The notes: generated from the sequence alone by a model not told the origin. DNA of 64,000 nucleotides from CAVPDA01 sp963702495 (GCA_963702495.1 CAVPDA010000018.1:248001-312000), one strand, 5' to 3'; shown: positions 1 through 11,344, numbered from the stretch's first letter. Program-made: numbers and translations.

Positions 1-1338
<1,338 letters not shown>

Positions 1339-1435
1339 TGGAGGGGCGAGTGGGCAAAGAGGCGGAGATTAGCAGCAGCCGGCGAAGGGCGGCAAGCCGC
1401 AGGGCGCCGGGGAGCGCGGCCGGCGCACGAGAGCG

Positions 1436-1885
1436 ATGATCGATATTGCGGGTCTGCTGCCGTTCGGCAGCCAGTTGGGGATGGTCGGACTGCTGGTCTC
1501 CGGCTTTCTTGCCGCCACCCTGCTGCCGGGAGGCTCCGAGGCGGTGCTGCTGGCGGTGATCAGCGCCGACCCCAGCCGCTGGCCCGAGGCCCTGGCGGTG
1601 GCGACCGTCGGGAATACCGCCGGCGGCATGAGCACCTATATGCTGGGCCGGCTGTTTCCGCAGCGGCCCCTGCCGCCGCGCCTGGACACCGTCAGGAAAT
1701 ATGGCAGCGCGGCCCTGCTGTTGGCGTGGACGCCGTTCATCGGCGATGCCCTGTGCGCTGCCGCCGGCTGGCTGCGCCTGAACTGGGTGGCGTGCACCTT
1801 CTGGATGGGGCTGGGCAAGCTCGGCCGCTACGGCGTCATATGCTTCCTCCTGCTGGCCGGCCTGGGCGAGGCGGCCGCGGCATGA
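1436..1885 (+). CDS. YqaA-type small inner-membrane protein (VTT/DedA-related)
   Basis: A 149-residue hydrophobic protein with a short re-entrant segment and several membrane helices. The LPGGSEAVLLAVI stretch near residues 30-42, the GNTAGGMSTYMLGR motif near 59-72 and the later RKYGSAALLLAWTPFIGDALCAAAGWLRL region match the YqaA branch of the DedA/VTT (SNARE-associated) superfamily. Members are proposed lipid scramblases or ion-linked transporters; no substrate can be read from the sequence. The ATG at 1436 overlaps nothing. The gene ends about 50 bp before the pel operon and runs in the same direction, so it may share transcription, but nothing ties it functionally to Pel. Confidence 0.75.
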   Translation: MIDIAGLLPFGSQLGMVGLLVSGFLAATLLPGGSEAVLLAVISADPSRWPEALAVATVGNTAGGMSTYMLGRLFPQRPLPPRLDTVRKYGSAALLLAWTPFIGDALCAAAGWLRLNWVACTFWMGLGKLGRYGVICFLLLAGLGEAAAA

Positions 1886-1939
1886 GTTCGCGCCCACTCC
1901 GGCGATTTGTCGCAAAATAGCGCCTTTTCATTTGGAATC

Positions 1940-2869
1940 ATGTCCCCTGCCGCCATGCACATTCTCGTCACCGGCGGAGCCGGCTTCATCGGCTCCCATT
2001 CCGTCGAACAATTGCTCGCCATCGGCGCGCGCGTGCGCGTACTGGACAACTTCTCCTCGGGCAAGCGGGAGAACCTGCCGCAGGACCCGCGCCTGGAGGT
2101 GGTGGCGGGGGATATCCGCGATGCCGCCGTAGTAACCGCGGCGCTGCAGGACATCACCCACGTTCTGCACCTCGCGGCCCAGGTTTCCGTGCAGGCGTCG
2201 GTGGACGACCCGGTGACATCGGCGGCCAACAACATCACCGGCTACCTGAATGTGCTGGACGGCGCGCGCCGCGCCGGCATCAAGCGCTTCGTCTATGCCT
2301 CCAGCGCCGCCGTGTATGGCGTACCCGCCCGCCTGCCGCTGGACGAGACCGCTGCCACCGGACCGATCTCCCCCTACGGTCTGGAGAAGTCGATCGACGA
2401 CCAGTACGGCGCCCTCTACGCCGGGCTGTACGGCATGGCGCCCCTGGGCATGCGCTACTTCAACGTGTTCGGCCCGCGCCAGGATCCCGGCTCGCCTTAT
2501 TCCGGGGTGATCAGCATCTTCGTGGACCGGCTGCGCGCGGGGAAAGGACTGACGGTGTTCGGCGATGGCCTGCAGACCCGTGACTTCATCTACGTCGGGG
2601 ACGTGGCGCGGGCCAACGTGGCGGCATTGACGGGTATGTGCACCGGCACCTGCAACGTCGCCACCGGCAGGACGGTGACGCTGCTGGAGCTGATCGATAG
2701 CCTCGCCTTCGTCGCCGGCGCCACGACGCAGGTGAGCTTCGCCCCGGCCCGCAGCGGCGACATTCGTCACTCCGCCGCCGACAATGCCCGCCTGCGGCAG
2801 GAACTCGCCTGCACCGCGTTCACCTCCCTGCAGGACGGTCTGCGCGCACTGTGGGCGGCCACCGCTTGA
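1940..2869 (+). CDS. pelX: UDP-sugar 4-epimerase (PelX-like, SDR extended family)
   Basis: NAD-dependent epimerase of the GalE/UDP-GlcNAc 4-epimerase type. The Rossmann motif TGGAGFIGSH is at the N-terminus, SSAAVYG gives the catalytic serine region and YGLEK the YxxxK pair; the FNVFGPRQDPGSPYSGVISIF stretch is the substrate-binding part typical of epimerases acting on N-acetylated sugars. Position directly before pelA, with a 19-nt overlap, fits PelX, described in Pseudomonas as a UDP-GlcNAc C4-epimerase supplying UDP-GalNAc for Pel. The start could be ATG 1940 or ATG 1955 (MHILVTGG, which leaves the usual short lead before the Rossmann strand); an upstream in-frame ATG at 1907 seems too long. 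Substrate is inferred from context, not shown. Confidence 0.85.
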   Translation: MSPAAMHILVTGGAGFIGSHSVEQLLAIGARVRVLDNFSSGKRENLPQDPRLEVVAGDIRDAAVVTAALQDITHVLHLAAQVSVQASVDDPVTSAANNITGYLNVLDGARRAGIKRFVYASSAAVYGVPARLPLDETAATGPISPYGLEKSIDDQYGALYAGLYGMAPLGMRYFNVFGPRQDPGSPYSGVISIFVDRLRAGKGLTVFGDGLQTRDFIYVGDVARANVAALTGMCTGTCNVATGRTVTLLELIDSLAFVAGATTQVSFAPARSGDIRHSAADNARLRQELACTAFTSLQDGLRALWAATA

Positions 2870-5640
2870 CACGGTTCGCCGCATCCTGCTGGCTGGTTCT
2901 GCTGCTGCTCGCGGGCCCAGCCCTCGCCGGCCCGCCGCCGAGCGTGGCGCTGTTCTACGGCCGCAATGCACCCCTGGACGAATTGCGCGCCTTCGACGTC
3001 GTGGTGGTGGAACCGGACCACGGCTACGACCCCCAGGCCTACCGGTCGCCGGCCAGCGAGCTTTTCGCCTATGTGAGCCTGGGCGAACTCCATCCCAGCC
3101 GCGGCTACTTCAAGGACTTGCCCGAAGCCTGGAAGATCGGCGGCAACACCGCCTGGGGCTCCGTGGTGATCGACCAGACCCAGCCGGGCTGGGCGGCGTT
3201 CGTCGCCGACCGCCTCGTCGCCCCTCTGTGGCAGAAGGGCTATCGCGGGCTGTTTCTCGACACCCTCGACTCCTACCATCTCGCCGGCGACAAGGCGAAT
3301 GCCAAGGCGCAGCAGCTGGGGCTGATCGAAGTCATCCGCACCCTGCGCGCCCGCTTTCCGGGCATCCGCCTGATCCTCAACCGCGGTTTCGAACTGCTGC
3401 CGGCGCTCAAAGGGGATGTCATGGCGGTTGCGGCGGAGTCGCTCTATCGCGGCTGGGACCAGGCCAACCAGCGTTATGTGGAGGTGAGCGAGAAGGACCG
3501 GGAGTGGCTGCTGGGCCAACTCCGCACGGTGACCGACACCCACGGCCTGCCGGCGATCGCCATCGATTATGTGGACCCGCGCGACCGCGCCCTGACCCGG
3601 GCAACGGCGCAGAAGATCCGGGCGGCGGGCTTCGTGCCGTGGGTGGCGGATGGCAAGCTTGCGACCCTGGGCATCGGCACGCGCGAGGTGATGCCGCGGC
3701 GCATCCTGGTGCTGCACGACGGGCGCGAGGCCAAAGCCCTCAATTACACCAATGCTCACCGCTACATCGCCATGCCGCTGAACCATCTCGGCTATGTGCC
3801 GGAGTATGCGGACGTCACCAGGGATCTGCCCGAAGGCCCGCTGGCGCCGCGTTACGCCGGCATCGTGACTTGGTTCGCGGGTGGCATCCAGGGCGCGCCG
3901 GGGGCCGGGGTGGCGAAGTGGCTGCGGCGGGAGATCGATGCCGGCATGAAAGTGGCAATGCTGGGCGACTTCGGCATCCCCGCGACCGAGGCCAACCTCA
4001 AACCGCTCGGCCTCGACCTGGCGAATGCCTCGCCCAGCGGCAAACTCGCCATCGCCGTCCAGGACGCGATGATGGGTCTGGAAATGCAGCCGCTGCCCGA
4101 TCGCCGCACGTTGGCGGCGGTGCGCCTGGCCGACAAGTCCGGGCGGCCGCTGCTGACCCTCAAGGACGGGGGCGGCAAGAACTTCGATGCCGCCGCCGTC
4201 ACTGCCTGGGGCGGCTATGTGCTCGATCCGTTCGCCGTCATCGAGCCTCCCGGTGTGGCCGATCAGGCACGCTGGGTGGTGGACCCGTTCGCCTTTCTGC
4301 AGGCGGCGCTGCGCCTGCCGGAAATGCCGGTGCCGGACACCACCACGGAGAACGGGCGCCGCCTGCTGTTCGCCCATATCGATGGCGACGGCTTTCCCTC
4401 GCGCGCCGAATTCCCCGGCTCGCCGCTTGCGGCGGAGGTCCTGCTCAAGGAAGTGCTGCAGAAGTTCCGCATTCCCCACACCATGTCGGTGATCGAGGCC
4501 GAGGTCGCCGCCGACGGCCTGCATCCCGAGATGGCGCCGGAAATGGAGGGGTTGGCGCGGCAGATGTTCGCCCTGCCCCATGTCGAGATCGCCAGCCACA
4601 CCTACTCCCACCCGTTTCGTTGGGACCAGGCCGAACTCAAGGGGAATCCGGACGACCCGGATGCCTACTACGCGCTGAAGGTGCCGGGCTACCGCATCGA
4701 CGTGGAGCGCGAGATCACCGGCTCGGTGGATTACATACGCAAGCGGCTGGCACCGGCCGGCAAGCCGGTGAAGATCCTGCTGTGGTCCGGCGACGCGGCC
4801 CCGGGCGAGCGCTCCCTGCGCATCGCCGCCGACGACGGGCTGCTAAACATGAACGGCGGCAACACCGTCATAACCCGCCGCTATCCCAGCCTGACGGCAG
4901 TCTCGTCGCTGGGCATCGAGAAAGGCGGGCTGTTCCAGACCTATGCCCCGGTGATGAACGAGAACGTCTACACCAATCTGTGGCGCGGACCCTTCTACGG
5001 CTATGAACGCGTCATCGAAACCTTCGAACTGACGGAGAAGCCGCGCCGGCTGAAGCCGATCGACATCTACTACCACACCTACTCGGCATCCAAGCGCGCC
5101 GCCCTCAACGCGCTGCACAAGGTCTATCGCTGGGCGCTGGCTCAGCCGGTCCACCCCATTTACGCTTCCGAGTTCATCCGCAAGGTCGCGGACTTCCAGC
5201 GCATGGTGATCGCCCGCGACGAGAGCGCCTGGATCGTGCGCGGCGCGGGCGAACTGCGCACCCTGCGCGCACCCGCGGCGCTCGGCACGCCGGATCTGGC
5301 AAAGTCCGCCGGCGTCGCCGGCCACAGCGAGGCAGTGGAAGGCCGCTACATCCATCTCGCCGGCGGCAGCGCCGACCTGCGTTTCGCCACCGGGGGTGCG
5401 CTCGGCCCCTACCTGGCGGAGGCCAACGCGCGGCTCGGCGCGTGGCAGCCGGAAGCGCGCGGCCTGCGCTTCGACCTCAAAGGGTACGTGCCCCTGGAAT
5501 TCGCCCTCGGACGTGCCGCCGGCTGCACCGTGCGCGCCGACGGCCGTCCGCTGGCGCCGCAGCGCAGCGCGGCAAACATCAGCCACTACCGCCAGCCCAA
5601 TGCTGCTGCAACGATCCAGGTTATCTGCAGCCAGCCTTGA
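2851..5640 (+). CDS. pelA: Pel polysaccharide hydrolase/deacetylase PelA
   Basis: Periplasmic bifunctional enzyme of 929 residues (about 948 in P. aeruginosa). GTG start at 2851 inside the end of pelX; residues 5-26 form a Sec signal peptide ending GPALA. The N-terminal half is the GH114-like alpha-1,4-galactosaminidase barrel with a candidate catalytic Glu196 in AAESLYRGW. A middle Rossmann-like region is followed by the carbohydrate-esterase domain: HIDGDGFPSR (D511/D513) and ASHTYSHPF (H583, H587) supply the metal and catalytic residues of Pel deacetylase. In the known pathway it partly deacetylates Pel and can trim it. The 3' end overlaps pelB by 41 nt, which indicates coupled translation. 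Confidence 0.96.
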   Translation: MGGHRLTRFAASCWLVLLLLAGPALAGPPPSVALFYGRNAPLDELRAFDVVVVEPDHGYDPQAYRSPASELFAYVSLGELHPSRGYFKDLPEAWKIGGNTAWGSVVIDQTQPGWAAFVADRLVAPLWQKGYRGLFLDTLDSYHLAGDKANAKAQQLGLIEVIRTLRARFPGIRLILNRGFELLPALKGDVMAVAAESLYRGWDQANQRYVEVSEKDREWLLGQLRTVTDTHGLPAIAIDYVDPRDRALTRATAQKIRAAGFVPWVADGKLATLGIGTREVMPRRILVLHDGREAKALNYTNAHRYIAMPLNHLGYVPEYADVTRDLPEGPLAPRYAGIVTWFAGGIQGAPGAGVAKWLRREIDAGMKVAMLGDFGIPATEANLKPLGLDLANASPSGKLAIAVQDAMMGLEMQPLPDRRTLAAVRLADKSGRPLLTLKDGGGKNFDAAAVTAWGGYVLDPFAVIEPPGVADQARWVVDPFAFLQAALRLPEMPVPDTTTENGRRLLFAHIDGDGFPSRAEFPGSPLAAEVLLKEVLQKFRIPHTMSVIEAEVAADGLHPEMAPEMEGLARQMFALPHVEIASHTYSHPFRWDQAELKGNPDDPDAYYALKVPGYRIDVEREITGSVDYIRKRLAPAGKPVKILLWSGDAAPGERSLRIAADDGLLNMNGGNTVITRRYPSLTAVSSLGIEKGGLFQTYAPVMNENVYTNLWRGPFYGYERVIETFELTEKPRRLKPIDIYYHTYSASKRAALNALHKVYRWALAQPVHPIYASEFIRKVADFQRMVIARDESAWIVRGAGELRTLRAPAALGTPDLAKSAGVAGHSEAVEGRYIHLAGGSADLRFATGGALGPYLAEANARLGAWQPEARGLRFDLKGYVPLEFALGRAAGCTVRADGRPLAPQRSAANISHYRQPNAAATIQVICSQP

Positions 5641-8600
5641 GCGGCCGCGCCTGGTCCAGCCCTGGCTGCTGCTGACGCTGGGCGGGCTGACGGTAATCGT
5701 CCTGATGGCGATCTTTCCCTTCGAAACCCTGGTGGAACGGGTGGTCGCCACCCAGCGCGGCGATCCCCTGACCACCAGCTACCTGCGCAACCTGCTGCGC
5801 ACCGACCCTGAAAATCCGGAGTTGCGCCTTTCCCTGGCACGGCAACAGGGGGCAGCAGGCGACACGGCAGCGGCGCGCCGGACCCTGGCGCCCCTGATCG
5901 CCTCTCGCGACCCGGCACTTCGCCGCGAGGCATTGTGGACATCCTGGCTGATCGCCCGCCGCGAACTGGACCGCAGCCCGGGCGACGCGGCCTCCCGGCA
6001 GCAACGCCATCGGGAGCTGCTGCTCCAACTGGAACGGATCGCCGGCGAGGACTGGCACGAATCGACCCTGACCGAGCTGGCGGCCCAGGCGCTGCAATTG
6101 GGCGACCTGAACCTGGCCGTCGGCTTGCAGCGCAAGCTGGAAGAGGGCGGACGCAAACTGGATGCGGGCTGGTTCGGACGGGTCGCGCAGCTTGCCCTCG
6201 GCCACGGCGATTACCGCCGAGCCGCCGAACTCTACCTCGATGCGCGGCGCCGCGCCGCCGGTCGCGCCGAGCGGCGCGAGTACTTCTTCGCCGCCGTCGG
6301 AGCACTGCAGTCGGGCAATCTGCCGGAGGAGGCGGTGCAGTTCGCCGACGCCAACCTGGGCGAACTGAGCCAGGACCAGGACGCCCTGTACCGGATGGTG
6401 GAGCTGGCGCGGGCGGCGAACCGGCTCGATCTGGCGGAAAAGTATGTGCGCCTGCTGCTCAAGCTGTCGCTGCTGCAGCAGCTGCTGCCCCGCGACGTCG
6501 CCGCGGTGCGGGATTTCCAGGTGGTGCGCGCCGCGGCCCCGGCCGCCGGGGCGCCGAATGCACCGCACGGAGGGCCACAACTGCCCTTCGACGACAAGAT
6601 CTACAGTCTCGGCTACGACGTCTTCCTCGCCAACCGCAAGCTGGAGGACGCCTACCAGGTGGCTGCCGCCGCCGTGCGCCAGGCGCCGGAAAACGCGGCG
6701 TGGCGCCTCAAGCTTGCCCGCGCCGCGGACTGGACCCAGCGTCCCGCCGAAGCCCTCACCCATTGGCACTGGCTGGCGCAGCGGCAGGGCAGCGACGAGG
6801 CGTGGCAGGCGGTGCTGCGCCTGGCGCCGGGACTGTTCGACGATACCGCGCTGCTGGCAGCGCTGCAGCACCAACTGGCGCGGCAGCGCCCCGATGCGCG
6901 CCAGATCCGGGAGCTGGTGGCGCTTTACGAGCGCATGGGCGACCCGCAGGGTGGACTGGCCATGCTGGGCCGTCTGTACGCGTCACAACCCTCGGCCCAA
7001 CTGCTGGGGGCGATGGCGCAACTCGCCGAGCGCGCAGGCGACGACGACAAGGCGACCGGCTACTGGCGCCGGGCCATCGCCGCCGAGGGAGCCACTCCCG
7101 AGCGCGCCGTCCACCTCGCCAGCCTGCTGGTGGCGCGGGGCGACATCGCCGGCGCCTTCGGCCTGCTGCAGCAGGCGAAGGATCAGGTCGGAGACGACGC
7201 CGAATTCTGGCGCTTCTACGCCGAACTCGCCCATCTCAGTCAGGAGGACGAGGGCGCTGTGCTCGCCTACGACAAGCTGATCGCCGGCGGCAAGGCCGGC
7301 GAGGCCGACTACGCGGCGCTGCTGGCGCTGCTGCGCGACGTCAATCCGGTCCGGGCGGCGCGCCTGGCAGCGGATATGTGGCGCCGGTTCGGACGCTTCA
7401 CGTTTTTCCTGCAGGCCCTGGGCCTGTGGGTCGGCGAGGCGCAATGGATCGAGGCCGGGCGGCTGCTGGCGGCCCTGCCCCGATCCCAGCTCGCTGAGGC
7501 GGAACAGACGCTCGATTTCCTGCGCCTGCGCGCCCAGTACTACCAGCACACCGGACAGCTGCGGCTGGCGCGGCGCGACATGGAACGGGCACTGGCACTG
7601 GCACCGGACGACGCCGCGCTGCGCGAAGCTCTCTTGTGGCAGGCCATCGACAGCAACGACCCGCACCGCCTGCGGGCGCTGCTGGCGCGCCACGAAGCGG
7701 CCTGGTCGCGCGACGCCGGCCTGCACGATGCACTGGCGGCGGCGCACCAGGCTCTCTCACAGACGCACATCGCGCTCGTGCGCTACCTCACGCCGCGCCT
7801 CCAGGCGCACCGGAACGATTTCCTGTGGCTGATGAACTATGCGGACGCGCTGGAACAGGATGGGGCCGCGGATCGGGCCTGGCGCCTGCGCCAACATCTG
7901 TGGCGTCAGGCGCGCGCGCCCGCTTTCGTCCTCGGCGAGCGCGAGCTGGCAGCCGTGCGGCGCGTGGCGCGGGCGCGGCTGGCGGCGGCGCAGCGGCCGG
8001 GAGACGCCCAGTTCGTTCTGCTGCGGGAGCTGGTCGCCCTCGACCGCAAGGAGGGCGGCGCCCTGTCGCCGCCGGTGAAGGAGATGGTCACCGCCTGGCT
8101 GCAGAATGCCAGCGAGTACACGGCGGTCCGCGGCTTCCTGTGGCAGCAGTACGCGCGCGATCTGAGCAAGCCCCTGTGGGCGGAGATTACCGCGGCGCTG
8201 GCCCTCGATGACCGCGCCGACATTGCCGAACTGCTGGACCGTCATGGCGAGCGCCTGCCGCGCTCCGACCGCATCAATGCCGCGCTGCGCGTCGGCGATC
8301 TGGCGCTGGCCCAGACCTACGCCTTCGATTCGCAGAGCGTCCAGCCCGAGGACGACGCCATCCACCAGCAGCTCGCCGAGAGCCTGCTCGGCGGCGCCGA
8401 CCGGGCGCAACTGGCATTCAACCGGCGCCAGGTGGGCGAACTGAACGAGCGCGAGGCAGCGCTCGATCTCGGGCTCGGCCTGGCGCCGGACCTCGGACTC
8501 TCGCTCGACCTCGGCCGCATCGCGCGCAGCAGCAGCAACGACAGCACCATCACCAACGTGCCGCCGGCGGAGCGCTATGCGCAGGCAGAGCTGGCATGGC

Positions 8601-9319
8601 GCCACGGCGACGGCGAGACCCGCCTCGCCGTGGGATGGCGCGACAGTTTCGCCGCCTTCCAACCGATCGCCCTGCAGCGCGACCAGTACATCGACCAACG
8701 CCTCGGCCTCACGCTGCGCCTCGGCCATCACCTGCCGGCGCCGGAGAGCGCCGCCTTGCGCGTGGCGGGCATGAAGGACCTGTTCGGGGTCGCGGCGCGC
8801 TATCAGATCTCGCGCATCGACCGCGTGGCAGCCGAGTGGAGCCGCTCGCGCTACTTCGGCCAGACCGGCACCGGATTCGGCAACGGCGACCAGTGGAATG
8901 CCGAGTACGCCCACGCACTGCGCTCCGAATTGCCGGACATGCAGGTTTCCGCCTTCATTTCCGGGTCGACCTTCAGCGGCGACGGCGGCGCCAGCGATGC
9001 GGCGCTCGGCACCCTGGTGCCGGGCGGCGGGCCGGCCACAGCGGCATTCTTCATTCCCGAGGGATCACGCCTGTGGGGCCTGCGGCTATCATCCGATGTC
9101 CGACTGCGGCAAGATTACACACGCGCGCTGCAACCGCTGTTTTCCGCGGCGCTGACCCGCAGCGGCACCCTGGGAGCGGGTTACGATCTGCTCTTCGGGA
9201 TTGCCGGCAGCATCGTGGGCAACGATCATTTCCAGATCGGCTGGAGCCTGACCAAGGGCGGCAGTGCCGCCTTCAATCGCACGCGCGACGTGGGAGTGAG
9301 CTATCGCCTCTATTTCTGA
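5600..9319 (+). CDS. pelB: Pel outer-membrane secretin-like exporter with TPR domain, PelB
   Basis: Large outer-membrane export protein, 1239 residues (1193 in P. aeruginosa). ATG 5600 is chosen because it begins just before a single hydrophobic segment (WLLLTLGGLTVIVLMAIFPF, about residues 21-40); the open frame upstream overlaps pelA and is not needed. Residues from about 60 to 920 are alpha-helical TPR-type repeats rich in Ala, Leu and Arg. The last 300 residues change to alternating polar/aromatic strands ending in SYRLYF, whose terminal Phe is typical of a beta-barrel. In Pel export the TPR part binds PelA and guides polymer to the barrel, with PelC at the pore. A 21-nt gap separates it from pelC. 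Confidence 0.95.
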   Translation: MLLQRSRLSAASLERPRLVQPWLLLTLGGLTVIVLMAIFPFETLVERVVATQRGDPLTTSYLRNLLRTDPENPELRLSLARQQGAAGDTAAARRTLAPLIASRDPALRREALWTSWLIARRELDRSPGDAASRQQRHRELLLQLERIAGEDWHESTLTELAAQALQLGDLNLAVGLQRKLEEGGRKLDAGWFGRVAQLALGHGDYRRAAELYLDARRRAAGRAERREYFFAAVGALQSGNLPEEAVQFADANLGELSQDQDALYRMVELARAANRLDLAEKYVRLLLKLSLLQQLLPRDVAAVRDFQVVRAAAPAAGAPNAPHGGPQLPFDDKIYSLGYDVFLANRKLEDAYQVAAAAVRQAPENAAWRLKLARAADWTQRPAEALTHWHWLAQRQGSDEAWQAVLRLAPGLFDDTALLAALQHQLARQRPDARQIRELVALYERMGDPQGGLAMLGRLYASQPSAQLLGAMAQLAERAGDDDKATGYWRRAIAAEGATPERAVHLASLLVARGDIAGAFGLLQQAKDQVGDDAEFWRFYAELAHLSQEDEGAVLAYDKLIAGGKAGEADYAALLALLRDVNPVRAARLAADMWRRFGRFTFFLQALGLWVGEAQWIEAGRLLAALPRSQLAEAEQTLDFLRLRAQYYQHTGQLRLARRDMERALALAPDDAALREALLWQAIDSNDPHRLRALLARHEAAWSRDAGLHDALAAAHQALSQTHIALVRYLTPRLQAHRNDFLWLMNYADALEQDGAADRAWRLRQHLWRQARAPAFVLGERELAAVRRVARARLAAAQRPGDAQFVLLRELVALDRKEGGALSPPVKEMVTAWLQNASEYTAVRGFLWQQYARDLSKPLWAEITAALALDDRADIAELLDRHGERLPRSDRINAALRVGDLALAQTYAFDSQSVQPEDDAIHQQLAESLLGGADRAQLAFNRRQVGELNEREAALDLGLGLAPDLGLSLDLGRIARSSSNDSTITNVPPAERYAQAELAWRHGDGETRLAVGWRDSFAAFQPIALQRDQYIDQRLGLTLRLGHHLPAPESAALRVAGMKDLFGVAARYQISRIDRVAAEWSRSRYFGQTGTGFGNGDQWNAEYAHALRSELPDMQVSAFISGSTFSGDGGASDAALGTLVPGGGPATAAFFIPEGSRLWGLRLSSDVRLRQDYTRALQPLFSAALTRSGTLGAGYDLLFGIAGSIVGNDHFQIGWSLTKGGSAAFNRTRDVGVSYRLYF

Positions 9320-9340
9320 GGCAGACAAGGGAGTACCAAC

Positions 9341-9886
9341 ATGAAAAACAAATGGATCGGCAAGCTGCTGGTGGTCCTGGGAATGGTTCTGGGGCTCACC
9401 GCCTGCGCCGTGCTGGATACCAGCGGTCCGTCCGGCGCCGACCCCGCTGCGCGCTGGGCGCTGCTGCCCTTCGCCAATAACACCGAGACGCCGCTGGCGG
9501 CAAACCGGGCGGAGGCGATCACCGCGGCCCTGCTCGCCGCCAAGGGCGTGGCGGAATTGGCGCGCTACCCGGCGGGCCTGTCCCAGGAATCCCTGTTCGA
9601 CGCCGGCGCCGAGCGCAAGCAGCAGGACGAGGCGCGCACCTGGGCGCGCAGCCAGGGCGCGCGCTACGCCATCGTCGGCAGCGTGGACGAGTGGCGCTAC
9701 AAGGTGGGCGTGGACGGCGAGCCGGCGGTCGGCATAGCCCTTTCCATCATCGATCTCTCCAGCGACAAGGTGATCTGGAACGGCGTCGGCGGCAAGAGCG
9801 GCTGGAGCCGGGAGGCACTGGCCGCGGTGGCGCAGAAGCTGATCGGCTCCCTGCTCGACCAGGCGCTGGCATCCCCCCGCAAGTAA
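9341..9886 (+). CDS. pelC: Pel outer-membrane lipoprotein PelC
   Basis: Lipoprotein of 181 residues (172 in P. aeruginosa). ATG 9341 has a GGGAG ribosome site 9 nt upstream. The signal peptide ends in lipobox LTAC with lipidated Cys22. The mature part (ALLPFANNTETPLAANRAEAI..., then RYAIVGSVDEWRYKVG) has the CsgG/TolB-N-like fold seen for PelC, which forms a dodecameric ring under the PelB barrel and funnels the cationic polymer. Position between pelB and pelD in the canonical order supports the call more strongly than sequence similarity alone, as PelC is a divergent family. Confidence 0.93.
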   Translation: MKNKWIGKLLVVLGMVLGLTACAVLDTSGPSGADPAARWALLPFANNTETPLAANRAEAITAALLAAKGVAELARYPAGLSQESLFDAGAERKQQDEARTWARSQGARYAIVGSVDEWRYKVGVDGEPAVGIALSIIDLSSDKVIWNGVGGKSGWSREALAAVAQKLIGSLLDQALASPRK

Positions 9887-9958
9887 AGCCCGGCGCGCCA
9901 TGACGCGGCTCGCTCGCGCCCCACGCCCGGCACCGGTGCATGGCCCCCTCATGCCTCT

Positions 9959-11344
9959 GTGGGCGGATTTCCGTTCGTCGTCGTGTCCGTGACCTCTTCC
10001 GCCTCGCCCAAGTCACCCCGCATGACGCTGCTGCGGCTCATCGCGCCGCTGACGGCGAGCCGCGTCGCCGTCATGGAGTCGCTGCTGCTGCCGGTCCTGG
10101 TGTTGGCCGTCGGCATCTGGATCAGCCCCCTCGACCCCCTCGCCGTGTCGGCGCAGTTTCCCTGGGCATGGCTGGCACCGCTGATCCTCGCACTGCGCTA
10201 CGGTCCGTTCGCCGGCCTGACCGGGGCAGCGATATTGCTGGCCGCCTGGTTCGGCCTGCAGCCCCTGGGCTTCATCCGCGGCGATTTTCCCAAGGTGTAC
10301 TTTCTCGGCGGGCTGATCGCGGTGATGCTGTGCGGGGAGTTCTCTTCGATCTGGCGGATCCGCGTGCGGCGCGCCGAGGCGATGCAGGTCTATCTCGACC
10401 AGCGGCTGGAACATCTCACCCATCAGCACTATCTGCTGCGTTTGTCCCACGACCGGCTCGAGCAGGACCTGATCACGCGGCCGATGGCAATGCGCGACGC
10501 CCTCACCGCCCTGCGCAGGCTCACGGCGGACGCGGGCTACGCCGAGGTGCTGCCGGGGGCGAACATGCTGTTGCGGCTGCTGGCCCAGTTCTGCCAGCTC
10601 GAAAGCGCCGCGCTCTACGCCCTGCGCGGCGATGGGCAGCCGCCCGCCCGCGCCGCCCAGCTCGGCGCGCCGTTCGAACTGGATGCCGGCGATTCGCTGG
10701 TACGGTTCGCCTTGGCGCAGGACCATTTCAGCCACATCCAGTCCGAGGGCAGCGAGCGGCGCTCCCGCTATATCGTCGCCGCCCCCGTCACCGGCGGCGA
10801 CGGCGTGCAGCGGGCGCTGCTGGTGGTGGATCGCATGCCGTTCTTCGCCCTCACCGACGATACGCTGCAGACCCTGAACCTCATGCTCGGGTACTACAGC
10901 GACGGCCTCGACGCGCGGCTTACCGCCCAGCCGGTGCTGGCGGCGGTGCCGGACTGCCCGATGGACTTCGCCTTCGAGCTGATGCGCCTGTGGCGCATCC
11001 GCGTCGAATCCGGGGTCAGAAGCGCGCTGGTCGCCCTCGTGTTCAGCCAGAAGGGGATCTACGAGGATCTGCCCTTCGCCGTAAGACGGCAACAGCGCTC
11101 GCTCGACGTCACCTGGCTGATCGAGGCGGCCCCGGCCCCGGTCCTCGTCACCCTCATGCCGCTGGCGTCGCTGTCGGGCGCCGAGGGCTACCTCGCCCGC
11201 ATCGAAAGCTGGATGCGCAAGCTGCATGAGGTGGATCTTGCGGGTGCGGGCGTGTCGCAGCACGTGCTGCTGGTGGATGAGGTCGAGCCGGTGGCGCTGC
11301 TGGAGCAGCTGTTCAGGGTGTGCCGTGTCCCTCGCAGCGACTAA
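9959..11344 (+). CDS. pelD: c-di-GMP receptor of Pel synthesis, PelD
   Basis: Inner-membrane regulator of 461 residues (455 in P. aeruginosa). About four membrane segments lie in residues 36-132, followed by a short helix, a GAF domain (about 175-320) and a degenerate GGDEF domain. The inhibitory-site motif RxxD is present as R380-S-L-D383, and R161 and R414 lie at the spacing of the other c-di-GMP contacts reported for P. aeruginosa PelD (R161, R367/D370, R402). So ligand binding is probably kept; that alignment is by eye. PelD activates polymerisation by PelF when c-di-GMP is high. Start is GTG 9959; ATG 10022 (MTLLRL) is a good alternative that keeps all helices. It overlaps pelE by 20 nt. 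Confidence 0.94.
   Translation: MGGFPFVVVSVTSSASPKSPRMTLLRLIAPLTASRVAVMESLLLPVLVLAVGIWISPLDPLAVSAQFPWAWLAPLILALRYGPFAGLTGAAILLAAWFGLQPLGFIRGDFPKVYFLGGLIAVMLCGEFSSIWRIRVRRAEAMQVYLDQRLEHLTHQHYLLRLSHDRLEQDLITRPMAMRDALTALRRLTADAGYAEVLPGANMLLRLLAQFCQLESAALYALRGDGQPPARAAQLGAPFELDAGDSLVRFALAQDHFSHIQSEGSERRSRYIVAAPVTGGDGVQRALLVVDRMPFFALTDDTLQTLNLMLGYYSDGLDARLTAQPVLAAVPDCPMDFAFELMRLWRIRVESGVRSALVALVFSQKGIYEDLPFAVRRQQRSLDVTWLIEAAPAPVLVTLMPLASLSGAEGYLARIESWMRKLHEVDLAGAGVSQHVLLVDEVEPVALLEQLFRVCRVPRSD

Noticed and set aside
2767..4611. 614-codon minus-strand frame opposite pelA
   Set aside because: Antisense shadow of pelA; composition and lack of any motif argue against a real gene.
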